NCBI RefSeq assembly: GCF_003172915.1
Contig: NZ_QGKU01000004.1
Coordinates: 1-64,000 of the forward strand
Direction of reading: 5' to 3'
DNA from: Meridianimarinicoccus roseus
GTDB lineage: Bacteria; Pseudomonadota; Alphaproteobacteria; Rhodobacterales; Rhodobacteraceae
Length of the DNA stretch: 64,000 bases
Below are positions 51,112 to 59,947 of this stretch, piece by piece. Each line of letters opens with the position of its first letter. Position 1 is the first letter of the stretch. Both the position numbers and the translations under genes were made by a program. A model generated the notes under the pieces. That model was not told where the DNA came from and ran no database searches. It saw only the letters and a program-made list of their open reading frames with translations.

Positions 51112-51699
51112 TCACTCGAACAGGCGGCGTTCAGGCACGAGAATCACGTCGCCGTCCAGCAAGGTTGCGTTGCCCGAGATCTTGGCGCCGTCGCCAGCCG
51201 CGCGCAGGTTGAACGTATAGACCGCTTCCTGCCCGGTGGACGGGTCCGTGCGGCGCAGCTGGATCCGCTTGGTGGCGGCAAAGTTGGTGAAACCGCCCAC
51301 CGAGGCAAGGCCCTGCAGGAAGGTCGTGCCGCGGCTCAGTTCTTTTTCGCCTGGGTCGTTCACTTCGCCGATCACGTAGACGGTGATGCCGGACCCTGAT
51401 GTGGGCGGGTTGCTTAACTGGTTGATCGAAACGAAAACGGTTGGCGCAGTGGCGAAGTTTGGCGCCAGCGCCTGCACCAGCGACTGCTGGACCTGCTGCA
51501 CGCTGCGCCCTGCGGCGCGGATCGAGCCGGCGAAGGGGAAGGTGATGTTCCCGTCGGGCAGCACGAGGGCATTGCGGTTCAGGCTGGCATCTTCAAGCAC
51601 TTCGATCGCGAGCACATCGCCCACTTCGAGGGAATAGCTTTGTGCCTGTGCCGTCGCGGCGAGCATCAGGGCAGCCATCAGGCCAAAGAGAAAACGCAT
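51112..51699 (-). CDS. Polysaccharide export protein (Wza/OPX family, short)
   Basis: 195 residues, signal peptide MRFLFGLMAALMLAATAQAQ. Poly-export domain YSLEVGDVLAIEVLEDASLNRNALVLPDGNITFPFAGSI, then SLBB-type part with VYVIGEVNDPGEKELSRGTTFLQGLASVGGFTNFA. No lipobox Cys and no C-terminal amphipathic helix of Wza, so the outer-membrane pore may be made by the adjacent barrel. First gene of the block barrel-exosortase-rhomboid. Confidence 0.9.
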   Translation of the reverse strand: MRFLFGLMAALMLAATAQAQSYSLEVGDVLAIEVLEDASLNRNALVLPDGNITFPFAGSIRAAGRSVQQVQQSLVQALAPNFATAPTVFVSINQLSNPPTSGSGITVYVIGEVNDPGEKELSRGTTFLQGLASVGGFTNFAATKRIQLRRTDPSTGQEAVYTFNLRAAGDGAKISGNATLLDGDVILVPERRLFE

Positions 51700-51876
51700 G
51701 GTTGCAAGCCTTTCGGTATGGGAGCCCCCGGAACCCCGCCGGGGCAGTTGCGGCGACGTTACACACAGGCCGGATCGCGCAAAAAGCGATTTTTGCCGCG
51801 CCGCGCCGCTTTTCGCGGCAGTAGTCATGGGAATGCAACAGGTTGCGAACGGTTGTTCGCGCACCGCCGCGCAGGC
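51700..51876 (-). other. Gap between uvrC and the export gene with two small dyads
   Basis: GCGAAC-N4-GTTCGC at 51845-51860 and CAAAAA-N4-TTTTTG at 51780-51795. The first may end uvrC transcripts but has no T tract; the second is a possible operator or promoter-proximal element for the export gene. Nothing else stands out. Confidence 0.3.
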
Positions 51877-53766
51877 CTAGCCGCTGTGAAAGAAATCGTA
51901 GATCGTTTCCGCCAACGTGTCCGAGATCCCATCGACCGCCTTCAGGTCTGCAAGGTTCGCGCCTGCGACCGCCTTGGCGGACCCGAAATGCGCGAGGAGC
52001 GCCCGTTTCCGGGTGCCGCCGACGCCGGGCACGTCGTCCAGAGGGGTGGCGCTGATCGCCTTGGCGCGCTTGGCGCGGTGCGCGCCGATGGCGAAGCGGT
52101 GTGCCTCGTCGCGCAGGCGCTGCACGAAATAAAGGACCGGGTCGTTGTGGCGCAGGGCGAAGGGGCGCTGGCCGGGGCGGTGGAATTCCTCCTTGCCGGC
52201 GTCGCGGTCGACGCCCTTTGCCACGCCGACCATCGGAATGTCGTCCACCCCGAGATCGGCCATGATCCCCGCCACCGCGCTGACCTGACCCGCGCCGCCG
52301 TCGATCAGCAGAAGATCGGGCCACGTGCCGGACTGCCGGTCCGGGTCATCCTTCATCAGGCGTTCGAACCGGCGCGTCAGAACCTCTTTCATCATGCCGA
52401 AATCGTCGCCGGGGGTCAGGTCTGCCCCTTTGATGTTGAACTTGCGGTAGGCATTCTTCATCAGCCCTTCGGGCCCGGCCACGATCATGCCGCCAACGGC
52501 ATTGGTGCCCTGGATGTGCGAGTTGTCGTAAACCTCGATCCGCTGCGGCGGCGCGGGCAGGGCAAACGCTTCGGCCAGACCGGCCAGCAGCTTGGTCTGC
52601 GTGGCGCTTTCGGCCATCTTGCGCGCAAGGCTCTCGCGGGCGTTGCGTGCGGCGCCTGCCACCAGTTCGGCCTTCTCGCCGCGCTGTGGCACCGCGATCT
52701 CGACCTTGCGGCCTGCCTTCTGTGACAGCGCTTCGGTCATCAGGTCGTCGTTCTCGATGCCGTCGGACAGCAGCAGCAGCCGTGGCGGCTGCTTGTCGGA
52801 ATAGAACTGCCCGAGAAACGCTTCCAGCACCTCGGCGGCGTCGGCGCCCGCGCCGGTGCGGGGATAGAAGTCGCGGTTGCCCCAGTTCTGGTTGGCGCGG
52901 ATGAAGAAGACCTGCACGCAGGCCTGTCCGCCATCCATGTGCAGCGCGATCACGTCCGCTTCGGTCACGCCGCGCGGATTGATGCCCTGCGCGCTTTGCA
53001 CCTGGGTCAGCGCGCGGATGCGGTCGCGCAGGGCGGCGGCGCGTTCGAATTCCATCGCCTCCGCGGCGGCGGCCATCTGCTCGGCCAGTTCCTCCTGCAC
53101 GCGGGTGGATCGTCCCGACAGGAAGCGTTCGGCATCGGCCACCAACGCGGCATAGGCCTGCTTGTCGATCTCGCCGGTGCAGGGGGCCGCGCATCGCTTG
53201 ATCTGGAACAGCAGGCAGGGCCGCGTGCGCGAGTCGAAGGTCGTGTCGGAGCAGGTGCGCAGCAGGAACACCTTCTGCAACTGGTTCAGCGTGCGGTTCA
53301 CCGCGCCCGCGCTGGCGAAGGGCCCGTAGTAGCTCCCCCTGGATGCCTTGCGCCCCCGATGCTTGCGGATCTGCGGGAAGGCGTGATCTTTGGTCACAAG
53401 GATGTTCGGAAAGCTCTTGTCGTCGCGCAGCAGCACGTTGTAGCGCGGCTTGAGCTGCTTGATGAGGTTCTGCTCGAGCAGCAGTGCCTCGGTTTCCGTG
53501 CGCGTCGTCAGAAACATCATCGACGCGGTTTCCGAGATCATCCGCGCAATGCGGCTGCTGTGCCCCGAGGGTCGCGCATAATTCGACACCCTCGCCTTGA
53601 GATTACGCGCCTTTCCGACATACAGCACCCGGCTTTCGGCATCGAGCATCCGGTAGACGCCGGGCGAGCCGTCAAGTGTCTTCAGATAGGCCTGGATGCA
53701 GTCATGGCCGCGCGGGCCGTCCGGGGCCTGTTCTGGAGCTGCTGAGGGGGCATTGTTGTGGGGCAT
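51877..53766 (-). CDS. uvrC: Excinuclease ABC subunit C (UvrC)
   Basis: Nuclease that makes both incisions in nucleotide-excision repair. 629 residues from the ATG at 53766: GIY-YIG domain ([20 protein letters not shown]), UVR motif ([19 protein letters not shown]), RNase H-like endonuclease domain ([24 protein letters not shown]), and C-terminal helix-hairpin-helix ([19 protein letters not shown]). ATGs at 53802 and 53826 are also in frame; no ribosome-binding site is decisive. Confidence 0.95.
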   Translation of the reverse strand: MPHNNAPSAAPEQAPDGPRGHDCIQAYLKTLDGSPGVYRMLDAESRVLYVGKARNLKARVSNYARPSGHSSRIARMISETASMMFLTTRTETEALLLEQNLIKQLKPRYNVLLRDDKSFPNILVTKDHAFPQIRKHRGRKASRGSYYGPFASAGAVNRTLNQLQKVFLLRTCSDTTFDSRTRPCLLFQIKRCAAPCTGEIDKQAYAALVADAERFLSGRSTRVQEELAEQMAAAAEAMEFERAAALRDRIRALTQVQSAQGINPRGVTEADVIALHMDGGQACVQVFFIRANQNWGNRDFYPRTGAGADAAEVLEAFLGQFYSDKQPPRLLLLSDGIENDDLMTEALSQKAGRKVEIAVPQRGEKAELVAGAARNARESLARKMAESATQTKLLAGLAEAFALPAPPQRIEVYDNSHIQGTNAVGGMIVAGPEGLMKNAYRKFNIKGADLTPGDDFGMMKEVLTRRFERLMKDDPDRQSGTWPDLLLIDGGAGQVSAVAGIMADLGVDDIPMVGVAKGVDRDAGKEEFHRPGQRPFALRHNDPVLYFVQRLRDEAHRFAIGAHRAKRAKAISATPLDDVPGVGGTRKRALLAHFGSAKAVAGANLADLKAVDGISDTLAETIYDFFHSG

Positions 53767-53915
53767 CGGACCGTTGTGCGATTCTGAGACTTTGCTGCAC
53801 ATTTTCGACCCGCGGCTCAAGGCCAAACATATGCACGATTTCTGTGGATAACTCTGAGGACAAGTTTCTGGATAGCCGGATTTTTCCTTGCGGGCTTGGC
53901 ACTTCGTTGCGCTGC

Positions 53916-53942
53916 CTAAAAAATAAGCTTCTTTTTAAGCTT
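53916..53942 (-). terminator. AT-rich hairpin with T run between SDR and uvrC genes
   Basis: On the minus strand AAGCTT-N6-AAGCTT can pair, then ATTTTTT follows. Position about 110 bases after the SDR stop suits a weak intrinsic terminator. The same segment is a direct repeat of AAGCTTCT on the plus strand (53925-53932, 53937-53944) in unusually AT-rich surroundings. Confidence 0.35.
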
Positions 53943-54053
53943 CTGAAAAGGTGGGATAAATTACTGTGCCTGTGATAACGGACTGAAACACATAACTTTT
54001 TTGTTAAGGAAATATGACGCCAGCCCCCAAGGTGGAAAACTTGCTACCGTTGC

Positions 54054-54836
54054 CTATTCGACACCCGTCACATCCGGGGTTTCCCATGCCAAATGCTGTC
54101 CACCGTCGATCGACAGCATCTGTCCGGTCACCGACGGTGCCGACAGGAAATACATTAGTGCGCCGACGATGTCTTCGGGATTGGCGCCGCGCCGTAGGAC
54201 GGTCGCCGCACGCTGCCGCGCGAAGGCATCCGCGGTCTGGCGCGCCCCCTGCAACGTGGGGCCCGGGCCGATCGCGTTTACTCGTACATTTGGCGCGAGC
54301 GCCTGCGCCGCAGTTCGGGTGAAGGCCCAAAGGCCCATCTTTGCGATCGTGTAGCTCATGAAATCCGGAGTCAGCTTGTGGACCCGCTGGTCGATCATGT
54401 TGACGACAAGCCCCCGTGCGCGCGGCTCTCCGGCGCTGTCGGGCGCAGCGGTCGGAACCTGCGCGGCGAAGGTCTGGGTCAGTACGACCGGCGCGCGCAG
54501 GTTGCTTTCGATGTGCCGGTCCCAGCTTTCGCGCGTGACCGTCTCAATTGTGTCCCGTTCGAAGATGGACGCATTGTTGACCAGCACCGACAGCGGCCCG
54601 CCAAGCGCATCCGCGGCGCGGCCCACAAGCGGCGTTGTCTGCGTCTCGTCCAGAAGGTCGGCCTGTAGCGCGACGGCGGTTCGGCCAAGCGCGCGGATCT
54701 CGGCCACAAGATCCTCTGCCGGGCCTTGGGAGCTTGCATAGTGCACCGCCACGTCATGCCCGGTCTGCGCCAGCCCAAGCGCCATTGCCCGGCCAAGGCG
54801 CTGCGCTGCACCCGTCACCAATGACTTGCCGGTCAT
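54054..54836 (-). CDS. SDR oxidoreductase, pteridine-reductase-like
   Basis: 260-residue NAD(P)-dependent reductase. TGAAQRLGRAMALGLA is the cofactor loop, and the Arg-containing GxxxRxG form is typical of pteridine reductase/FolM rather than FabG. LVNNASIFERD, VNMIDQRVHKLTPDFMSYTIAK: the usual catalytic Ser is replaced by Asp as in PTR1, with Tyr-x3-Lys kept. Likely reduces dihydropterins; substrate not proven. Thirteen bases after the antiporter gene. Confidence 0.85.
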   Translation of the reverse strand: MTGKSLVTGAAQRLGRAMALGLAQTGHDVAVHYASSQGPAEDLVAEIRALGRTAVALQADLLDETQTTPLVGRAADALGGPLSVLVNNASIFERDTIETVTRESWDRHIESNLRAPVVLTQTFAAQVPTAAPDSAGEPRARGLVVNMIDQRVHKLTPDFMSYTIAKMGLWAFTRTAAQALAPNVRVNAIGPGPTLQGARQTADAFARQRAATVLRRGANPEDIVGALMYFLSAPSVTGQMLSIDGGQHLAWETPDVTGVE

Positions 54837-54849
54837 GTTCTGTCACTCC

Positions 54850-55821
54850 TCACATCAGAAGGATCGACAGATAGCCCAGATATGCCACCGTCAACACGGC
54901 ACCTGCGGGGCGGGTGAAATTCCAGCGCAGGAACACGAAGGGCGCGATCAGCAGCGACGCGCCGAGCATCACCCAAAGGTCGATCCGGAAGAACTCCGGG
55001 TCCACTGGGATCGGCCCGATCAGGGCGGTGATGCCGAGGATGCCGGCCAGGTTGAACACGTTGGATCCGATCACGTTGCCAAGCGCCACGTCGGCCTTGT
55101 TGCGCAGGGCGGCCATCGCCGTCGTCGCCAGTTCGGGCGCCGATGTGCCGATCGCCACCAGTGTCAAACCGATCACCGTCTCGCTGATGCCGAAGTCCCG
55201 CGCGATCCGCACGCTGCCATCTACCAGCAAGTCGGCGCCCAGCGGCAGCCCGACCAGCCCGAGCGCCAGGAACAGCAGGATCTTCCACATAGGCATGTGC
55301 GGATCGAGCCCCTCAAGGTCGTCCTCCAGCGCCTCCACCGGGTCGACCGCAGCGGCGGCCGCGCCCGCCGCACGCCGGTGCGCCTGTGCCCGGCGGAACT
55401 GGTCGCCCAGCATGAAGGCCAACATCGCCAGCAGTGCAAGCCCGTGCCACCATGTCAGCGGCCCCATCGCGCACAGCGCGATGAAGACGACCGACACGAC
55501 CAGCATCAGAACGTAGCTGTGGCGCGAGTCGTAGTCGCCGGTGGACAGCCCCTTCATGATTGCCGGGATTCCCAGCACCAGAAGGATGTTTGCCGTATTC
55601 GACCCGACCACGTTGCCAAGCGCGATCCCCGGCGCGTCGCGCAGAACGGCCTGCACCGAAACCAGAAGTTCGGGCGCGGAGGTGCCGAACGCCACCACGG
55701 TCAGGCTGACGATCAGCGCCGGAATGCCCAGCCTGAGGCTGAGGTTGACCGCGCCTTTCACCAGCGCGTCGCCTGCAAGCAGCAGGATCGCCAGCCCGAG
55801 GGCGACGTAGATCCAATCCAT
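54850..55821 (-). CDS. Calcium/sodium antiporter (CaCA family, YrbG type)
   Basis: Inner-membrane exchanger, 323 residues with ten helices in two homologous halves. Each half has the alpha repeat: VAFGTSAPELLVSVQAVL ... ALGNVVGSN and VAIGTSAPELATTAMAAL ... ALGNVIGSN, whose Glu and Asn residues bind Ca2+. A charged Ala-rich cytoplasmic loop separates the halves. Two bases separate its ATG from the stop of the small gene upstream. Confidence 0.93.
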   Translation of the reverse strand: MDWIYVALGLAILLLAGDALVKGAVNLSLRLGIPALIVSLTVVAFGTSAPELLVSVQAVLRDAPGIALGNVVGSNTANILLVLGIPAIMKGLSTGDYDSRHSYVLMLVVSVVFIALCAMGPLTWWHGLALLAMLAFMLGDQFRRAQAHRRAAGAAAAAVDPVEALEDDLEGLDPHMPMWKILLFLALGLVGLPLGADLLVDGSVRIARDFGISETVIGLTLVAIGTSAPELATTAMAALRNKADVALGNVIGSNVFNLAGILGITALIGPIPVDPEFFRIDLWVMLGASLLIAPFVFLRWNFTRPAGAVLTVAYLGYLSILLM

Positions 55822-55823
55822 CG

Positions 55824-55991
55824 TTACGACCTTTTGTCAGTACAGTCACACGGACCGGACCCGATGCGGTGCCGTCCGCAGGCGCGGCATTTGACCGAAG
55901 TCAGGCGCGGCTTGCCGGGCACGCGAAGGCGCCCGAACATGGCCAGAGCGACCATGCCCACAAGGAACAGGCTGACGATCTTTACAAGCAC
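55824..55991 (-). CDS. 55-residue membrane-anchored Cys-rich (zinc-ribbon-like) protein
   Basis: Too short for routine ORF lists. The GTG start directly follows the TAG stop of the S49 peptidase gene and the TAA stop lies two bases before the antiporter ATG, so it fits exactly between the two genes. One N-terminal helix (KIVSLFLVGMVALAMFG) followed by a basic stretch and KCRACGRHRIGSGPCDC, two Cys pairs suited to Zn2+. Role unknown. Confidence 0.7.
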   Translation of the reverse strand: MLVKIVSLFLVGMVALAMFGRLRVPGKPRLTSVKCRACGRHRIGSGPCDCTDKRS

Positions 55992-56792
55992 CTAAAGGCC
56001 GTAACGCGCGTAAAGGGCGCGTTCCTCGGCCTCGGCCAGCGCGTCGGTCAGGACCCGAGCGCCAATTCGCTGAAACAAGCCGCGCTTCATTCCGTAACGC
56101 TGGAACCGCACGTCCTTGCCGAAGCGTTCCTTCATCACCGGCACCACATGGCCGATCGCATCGGCAAGCCCGACCTCCAGCGCGGACGCGCCGATCCAGA
56201 CCTCGCCGGTGAACAGGTCACGGTCCTGCGGCAGCCGTGTCCCGCGCCGTTCGGCCACGTGGGACTTGAACGTGCCGTGAAGGTCGTCCAGCAGCCCGCG
56301 CAGCCGCGCCACGTCCGCTTCCTGTTCGGGGCGGAACGGGTCCAGCATGCTCTTGGAGGCACCGGCGGTGTAGACCCGCCTTTCGATGCCGTGCCGGGCG
56401 ATGAACTCATGCGCGCCGAACGAGGCCGAAATCACCCCGATGGACCCGACGACGGAACACGGGTCGAGGAAGATCTCGTCCGCGGCCGATGCGATCCAGT
56501 ACCCACCCGAGGCAGCCACGTCTTCCACGAAGGCGAAGACCGGGGTTTCGGTTTCCTCCGACAGGCGGCGGATGCGCGCGCCGATCAGTGAGGATTGAAC
56601 CGGGCTTCCGCCGGGAGAATTGATGATCAGGGCAACGGCGGCGGGTTTTCCGCGACGGAAGGCCTTTTCCAGCAGCGGCGCTACGTTCTCGTCGTTCAGT
56701 GCGGCTGATCGGCCACCCGCGGCGATCATGCCGCTCAGGCGCACGACGGCGACGCGGGGCGGTTTCTTCACGAAGGGAATGAAACGTCTCAT
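55992..56792 (-). CDS. sppA: S49-family signal peptide peptidase (SppA-like)
   Basis: 266 residues from the ATG at 56792, a short single-domain form. Catalytic dyad: Ser95 in AASGGYWIAS and Lys147 in GASKSMLDPF. LIINSPGGSPVQSSLI is the clp-like oxyanion strand. GGAGG stands only one base before this ATG; the in-frame ATG at 56837 gives 15 more residues with no ribosome-binding site, so the start is uncertain. Probably membrane-associated and digests leftover signal peptides. Confidence 0.9.
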   Translation of the reverse strand: MRRFIPFVKKPPRVAVVRLSGMIAAGGRSAALNDENVAPLLEKAFRRGKPAAVALIINSPGGSPVQSSLIGARIRRLSEETETPVFAFVEDVAASGGYWIASAADEIFLDPCSVVGSIGVISASFGAHEFIARHGIERRVYTAGASKSMLDPFRPEQEADVARLRGLLDDLHGTFKSHVAERRGTRLPQDRDLFTGEVWIGASALEVGLADAIGHVVPVMKERFGKDVRFQRYGMKRGLFQRIGARVLTDALAEAEERALYARYGL

Positions 56793-56842
56793 GCCTCCGA
56801 CATAGAGTGCGCGCAACCCAACAACAAGGCGGGCCATGCCGG

Positions 56843-56875
56843 AACAAAAAAAGCCCCGGCTGCAACGCCGGGGCT
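56843..56875 (-). terminator. Intrinsic terminator after the spike-base gene
   Basis: Perfect 9-base stem AGCCCCGGC / GCCGGGGCT with a six-base loop, followed on the minus strand by a run of seven T. It lies 25 bases after the spike-base stop and would separate it from the S49 peptidase gene. Confidence 0.85.
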
Positions 56876-56899
56876 TCGTGGGTGGGTCTGCCCGGCGAA

Positions 56900-57163
56900 C
56901 TACCAGAAGGCGACCATCTGGCCTGCCGTCGTGCCGGTCGCCATCACCTTGCGTATCCGCAGTGGCAGCAACGAGCCGCCGGGCACACCGGCCATCGTGA
57001 CCATCGCGCCCGAAGCCAGTTGCGCCGAGATCGTACCGCCGGTCCCGACATAAACGGCGCGGGTGACGTGGCTCAGGTCGCCAGCGTCGCTGGGCACGAT
57101 CATCGTGCCGTCGACGGCCGGCGAACTGAGACCGGGGGTTGTGTTGGCATAGAGGTCAGTCAT
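56900..57163 (-). CDS. GTA head-spike base protein (RCAP_Rcc01079 / GhsA-like)
   Basis: 87 residues. Starts MTDLYANTTPGLSSPAVDG and contains VYVGTGGTISAQLASGAMVTMAGVPGG; this is the small spike-base family of the Rhodobacter capsulatus gene transfer agent, where the base gene lies with a fibre gene outside the main GTA cluster. Here no fibre gene is next to it: sppA follows after a strong terminator and the divergent neighbour is unrelated. May decorate GTA capsids if a GTA cluster exists elsewhere. Confidence 0.8.
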   Translation of the reverse strand: MTDLYANTTPGLSSPAVDGTMIVPSDAGDLSHVTRAVYVGTGGTISAQLASGAMVTMAGVPGGSLLPLRIRKVMATGTTAGQMVAFW

Positions 57164-57348
57164 GGAATTGGTCCTTTTGCTGGCGGCGGTCCGGGGCGCG
57201 CCCATCCGTCCGGACGGCAGAACGCCCGTCGGGATGAACGCGCATCTTGCGGTACTGGAAGATGCCGTGGCCGCATTAATCCGGCGTTGTTGCGGCGTGC
57301 GGCCGGTCGTCCTAACCTGCAACGGCAACGCATCGAGGGAGAGCGCGC

Positions 57349-59037
57349 ATGGGGCGATTGTGGGGACCGCTGGGGGTGCTTGCCCTTTACGCACTGGCGC
57401 CGGGATCGGCTCCCGCGCAGCAGGACCCCGCCCAGGTGATTGCCCAGACCAGCCCCGATCCAGCCATTATTGCCGACGGTATCGCACCCGTCACTCCGGC
57501 AAATACACGGCGCAACCGATTCCAGGGAACGATCGATGTCTTCCTCGTGCCCGAGCCGGGCCGCGACGCCCTGCCCGTGATCGACCCCGAACGCGACAGT
57601 CCGGAAGCGGGCGTCCTGCGGCGTCTGGTGGCGTCGGGCAAGGCCGCCGGTCTTGCCGACGTGATCTATGACAATCGGGATCAGGAACATTCCAGCCTGC
57701 AACCGGGCCTGTTCCCGCAGGTGTCACGCACCCGCTATGACGACGTCTTCAAAAGGGAATACCTGCATCACGGTGTGGCCGGGCGGATGATGTTTTCGTT
57801 GCCGACCGTGGGCAATTCGTCCACCGCGCTCACGCAAGGGCCGATCGCGCGCAGCAATGCGCGCATCGCGCTGGCGGATCAGGTCAGCGCAATGCGGACG
57901 TTCAGGCTCTATGCGTCGAACCACATGTATGTTTACCCCGAACACAGGGACTATGACGCGGACCTAGGCGACAGGCTGTATTCGTCGGCGCCATACTTCA
58001 TGGTTTCGCAGGGATCGTCCTACCGCGACCAGCCTTTCGTCGAGGCGCTTTTGACCGTCCTTGCGGCGTTCCGCCCCGACACCCGCGCGAAACTCGTGGA
58101 ACTGGGTCTGCTTGCACCCACGGCGCAGATGGTTCTGCGCCGCACGCTGGATCGCGTGCGCGGCGTTTCCGACTACCTGTCGCCGATCGCGCATCCGGTC
58201 GTGTTCGAGAACCTGCAACTGCGCCTTGCCGCAGCGGTAGCCTATGCCAATTCGATCACGCCCGAAACCATTCCACCTATGGTGAAACTGACCGTGCTGT
58301 CGGACTTTCCGTCGGTGCCGGGGCAGGACTACCTTGCCGTGAACCTGAGCGAGTCACTTTTCACCACCCCGTCCGCGGTGGCACGGCTCTGGCGCAGCTT
58401 TGCCTATTCCCGGTCAATGGCCATCAGCGCCGCCGCGACAGAGGATCCCAACGGTCGGCCGCTCCGATATCACTGGGTGCTGCTTCAGGGCGACCCGGCG
58501 CGGGTACGCATTTTGCCGCAAGGTGAAAGTGGCGAAACCGCCCGAATCGAGATGGATTGGCACGACCCGTTTCCCGCGCGTCCGCAACTGGACCTGCAAA
58601 GCGCGCGCGTCGATATCGGCGTGTTCGCGGATAACGGCGTTCACATTTCGGCGCCTGCGACCGTTTCGGTGTTGTTTCCCACCCATCAGGCCAGAGAGTA
58701 TCGCGCGGCAGCCGGAGGTCAGATGCGGCTTCATGCGATCGATTACACGGAGGGTCCGGAAAGTGTGCCGCGCCGTGATGCCGTGATCTGGCCCGAAGCG
58801 CCGTGGCGCGATACGCTTGAATGGGGCGAAGACAGCCGTGTGGCCGTGATCGAACGAAGCTTCCACGGGACGGGACAGGTTCAGAAGTTGCGACGCGTCG
58901 CGGATGGCTGGACGCGTGGGGGCGGTGCCGACAGTTCTGCCATCCGGCACGAGGCGCGGCGGGTGCCGCCGGGTGTGCTTGCGCTGGACGCAGGCGACGG
59001 AGAACCGCCGCAGGATGCGCCGGGCGACGGTCAGTAA
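57349..59037 (+). CDS. Secreted protein of unknown function with an Ig/PKD-like region
   Basis: 562 residues, signal peptide GRLWGPLGVLALYALAPGSAPAQ. No enzyme motif recognised. Residues about 360-440 (EDPNGRPLRYHWVLLQGDP, ARVDIGVFADNGVHISAPATVSVLF) look like a PKD/Ig-type beta-sandwich. The central part has LYSSAPYFMVSQGSSYRDQPF and helical stretches. Single gene, divergent from the spike-base gene over 185 bases; its stop overlaps the convergent kinase gene by seven bases. A surface or polysaccharide-linked role is only suggested by location. Confidence 0.82.
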   Translation: MGRLWGPLGVLALYALAPGSAPAQQDPAQVIAQTSPDPAIIADGIAPVTPANTRRNRFQGTIDVFLVPEPGRDALPVIDPERDSPEAGVLRRLVASGKAAGLADVIYDNRDQEHSSLQPGLFPQVSRTRYDDVFKREYLHHGVAGRMMFSLPTVGNSSTALTQGPIARSNARIALADQVSAMRTFRLYASNHMYVYPEHRDYDADLGDRLYSSAPYFMVSQGSSYRDQPFVEALLTVLAAFRPDTRAKLVELGLLAPTAQMVLRRTLDRVRGVSDYLSPIAHPVVFENLQLRLAAAVAYANSITPETIPPMVKLTVLSDFPSVPGQDYLAVNLSESLFTTPSAVARLWRSFAYSRSMAISAAATEDPNGRPLRYHWVLLQGDPARVRILPQGESGETARIEMDWHDPFPARPQLDLQSARVDIGVFADNGVHISAPATVSVLFPTHQAREYRAAAGGQMRLHAIDYTEGPESVPRRDAVIWPEAPWRDTLEWGEDSRVAVIERSFHGTGQVQKLRRVADGWTRGGGADSSAIRHEARRVPPGVLALDAGDGEPPQDAPGDGQ

Positions 59038-59897
59038 TAGGACTGATCGTACCCGTAACCGCCTTGGGTGTAGCGGGCCTTGTTGAGCACGACGCCCATG
59101 ACGTTAGTATGGGACGCGATCTCGGTTTCAGTGACATCGACCTCGTCAATGGACGTCATCTCGGCCGCGGCGATGAGGATGGCGGCATCCACGAAGTCCA
59201 GGAACCCGATCGTGTCGTCGCTCGCCAGCACGGGCGGGGCATCGAAGAGAACAAGGTCCGGCGCGAACTTCTCTTCGACCTTGATCAATTGCTCACGCGC
59301 ATAGGCGCTGTGCAGGATTTCCGATGAATTAGCGCTGGGCACACGGTTGGTGGCGAAGGCGAGGTTGTTGCCATAAGCGATCATGTGCGCTTCGGGGGGT
59401 TCCTGACCGCTCAACACGCGCGCGAAGGTCAGATTTTCCTTTATTCCAAGGATATTGGCGATCTCCGGCCGCCTCATGTCGATCTCGATGACCAGGACAC
59501 GGATCTCGCTTTGCCGCGCGATGCTGAAGGCGAGGTTCGCCGTCGTTGTGGACTTGCCGCATTTTGCCGTTGGCGAAGTGATCGCGATTCTGCGCCAGTT
59601 GTTGGCCTTCGTCTGCTGCAGGAGCTTCGTGCGCATCATGTCGAAGGACTGCGCGGCCGGCCCTCCGAAATAGGACAGGATGCGGTTGTTCTTGAGCAGC
59701 TTCTCGTTTGGCATGAACTGCGGAAGGCTCTGCCACGCGGCTGCGACACTCGCATCGGTGGGACGTTGCGGTTTGCTCTGGGCCGATGTTGTCTGCGCCG
59801 GATCGGATGGCTGAGCGCGCGTCTGCGCCGGGGCCGCAGCTCCGGCTTCCTTGCGCCGGTCACGTGCGCGGCTCAGGGCTTCTTGAAGTCGTTCCAT
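59031..59897 (-). CDS. CpsD/CapB-family tyrosine autokinase, EPS biosynthesis
   Basis: 288 residues. BY-kinase features: Walker A SPTAKCGKST at 108-117 (Lys115; the usual PGEGKS has changed to AKCGKS), Walker A' IEIDMRRPE (Asp140), Walker B LVLFDAPPVL, and a C-terminal Tyr cluster (Tyr276, 281, 283, 287, 288) for autophosphorylation. Partner of the adjacent Wzz-type protein in controlling polymer length. Resembles the exosortase-linked tyrosine kinase family. Confidence 0.9.
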   Translation of the reverse strand: MERLQEALSRARDRRKEAGAAAPAQTRAQPSDPAQTTSAQSKPQRPTDASVAAAWQSLPQFMPNEKLLKNNRILSYFGGPAAQSFDMMRTKLLQQTKANNWRRIAITSPTAKCGKSTTTANLAFSIARQSEIRVLVIEIDMRRPEIANILGIKENLTFARVLSGQEPPEAHMIAYGNNLAFATNRVPSANSSEILHSAYAREQLIKVEEKFAPDLVLFDAPPVLASDDTIGFLDFVDAAILIAAAEMTSIDEVDVTETEIASHTNVMGVVLNKARYTQGGYGYDQSYY

Positions 59898-59947
59898 TCA
59901 ATGTACCTCACAAAACAGGGCAACCCGCCCCAAGCGCCGACGCGACA

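Noticed and set aside
53900-54030. AT-rich stretch taken as a foreign insertion or replication origin
   Set aside because: It is short, has no DnaA-box cluster, and is explained by gap signals such as a terminator and the uvrC promoter.
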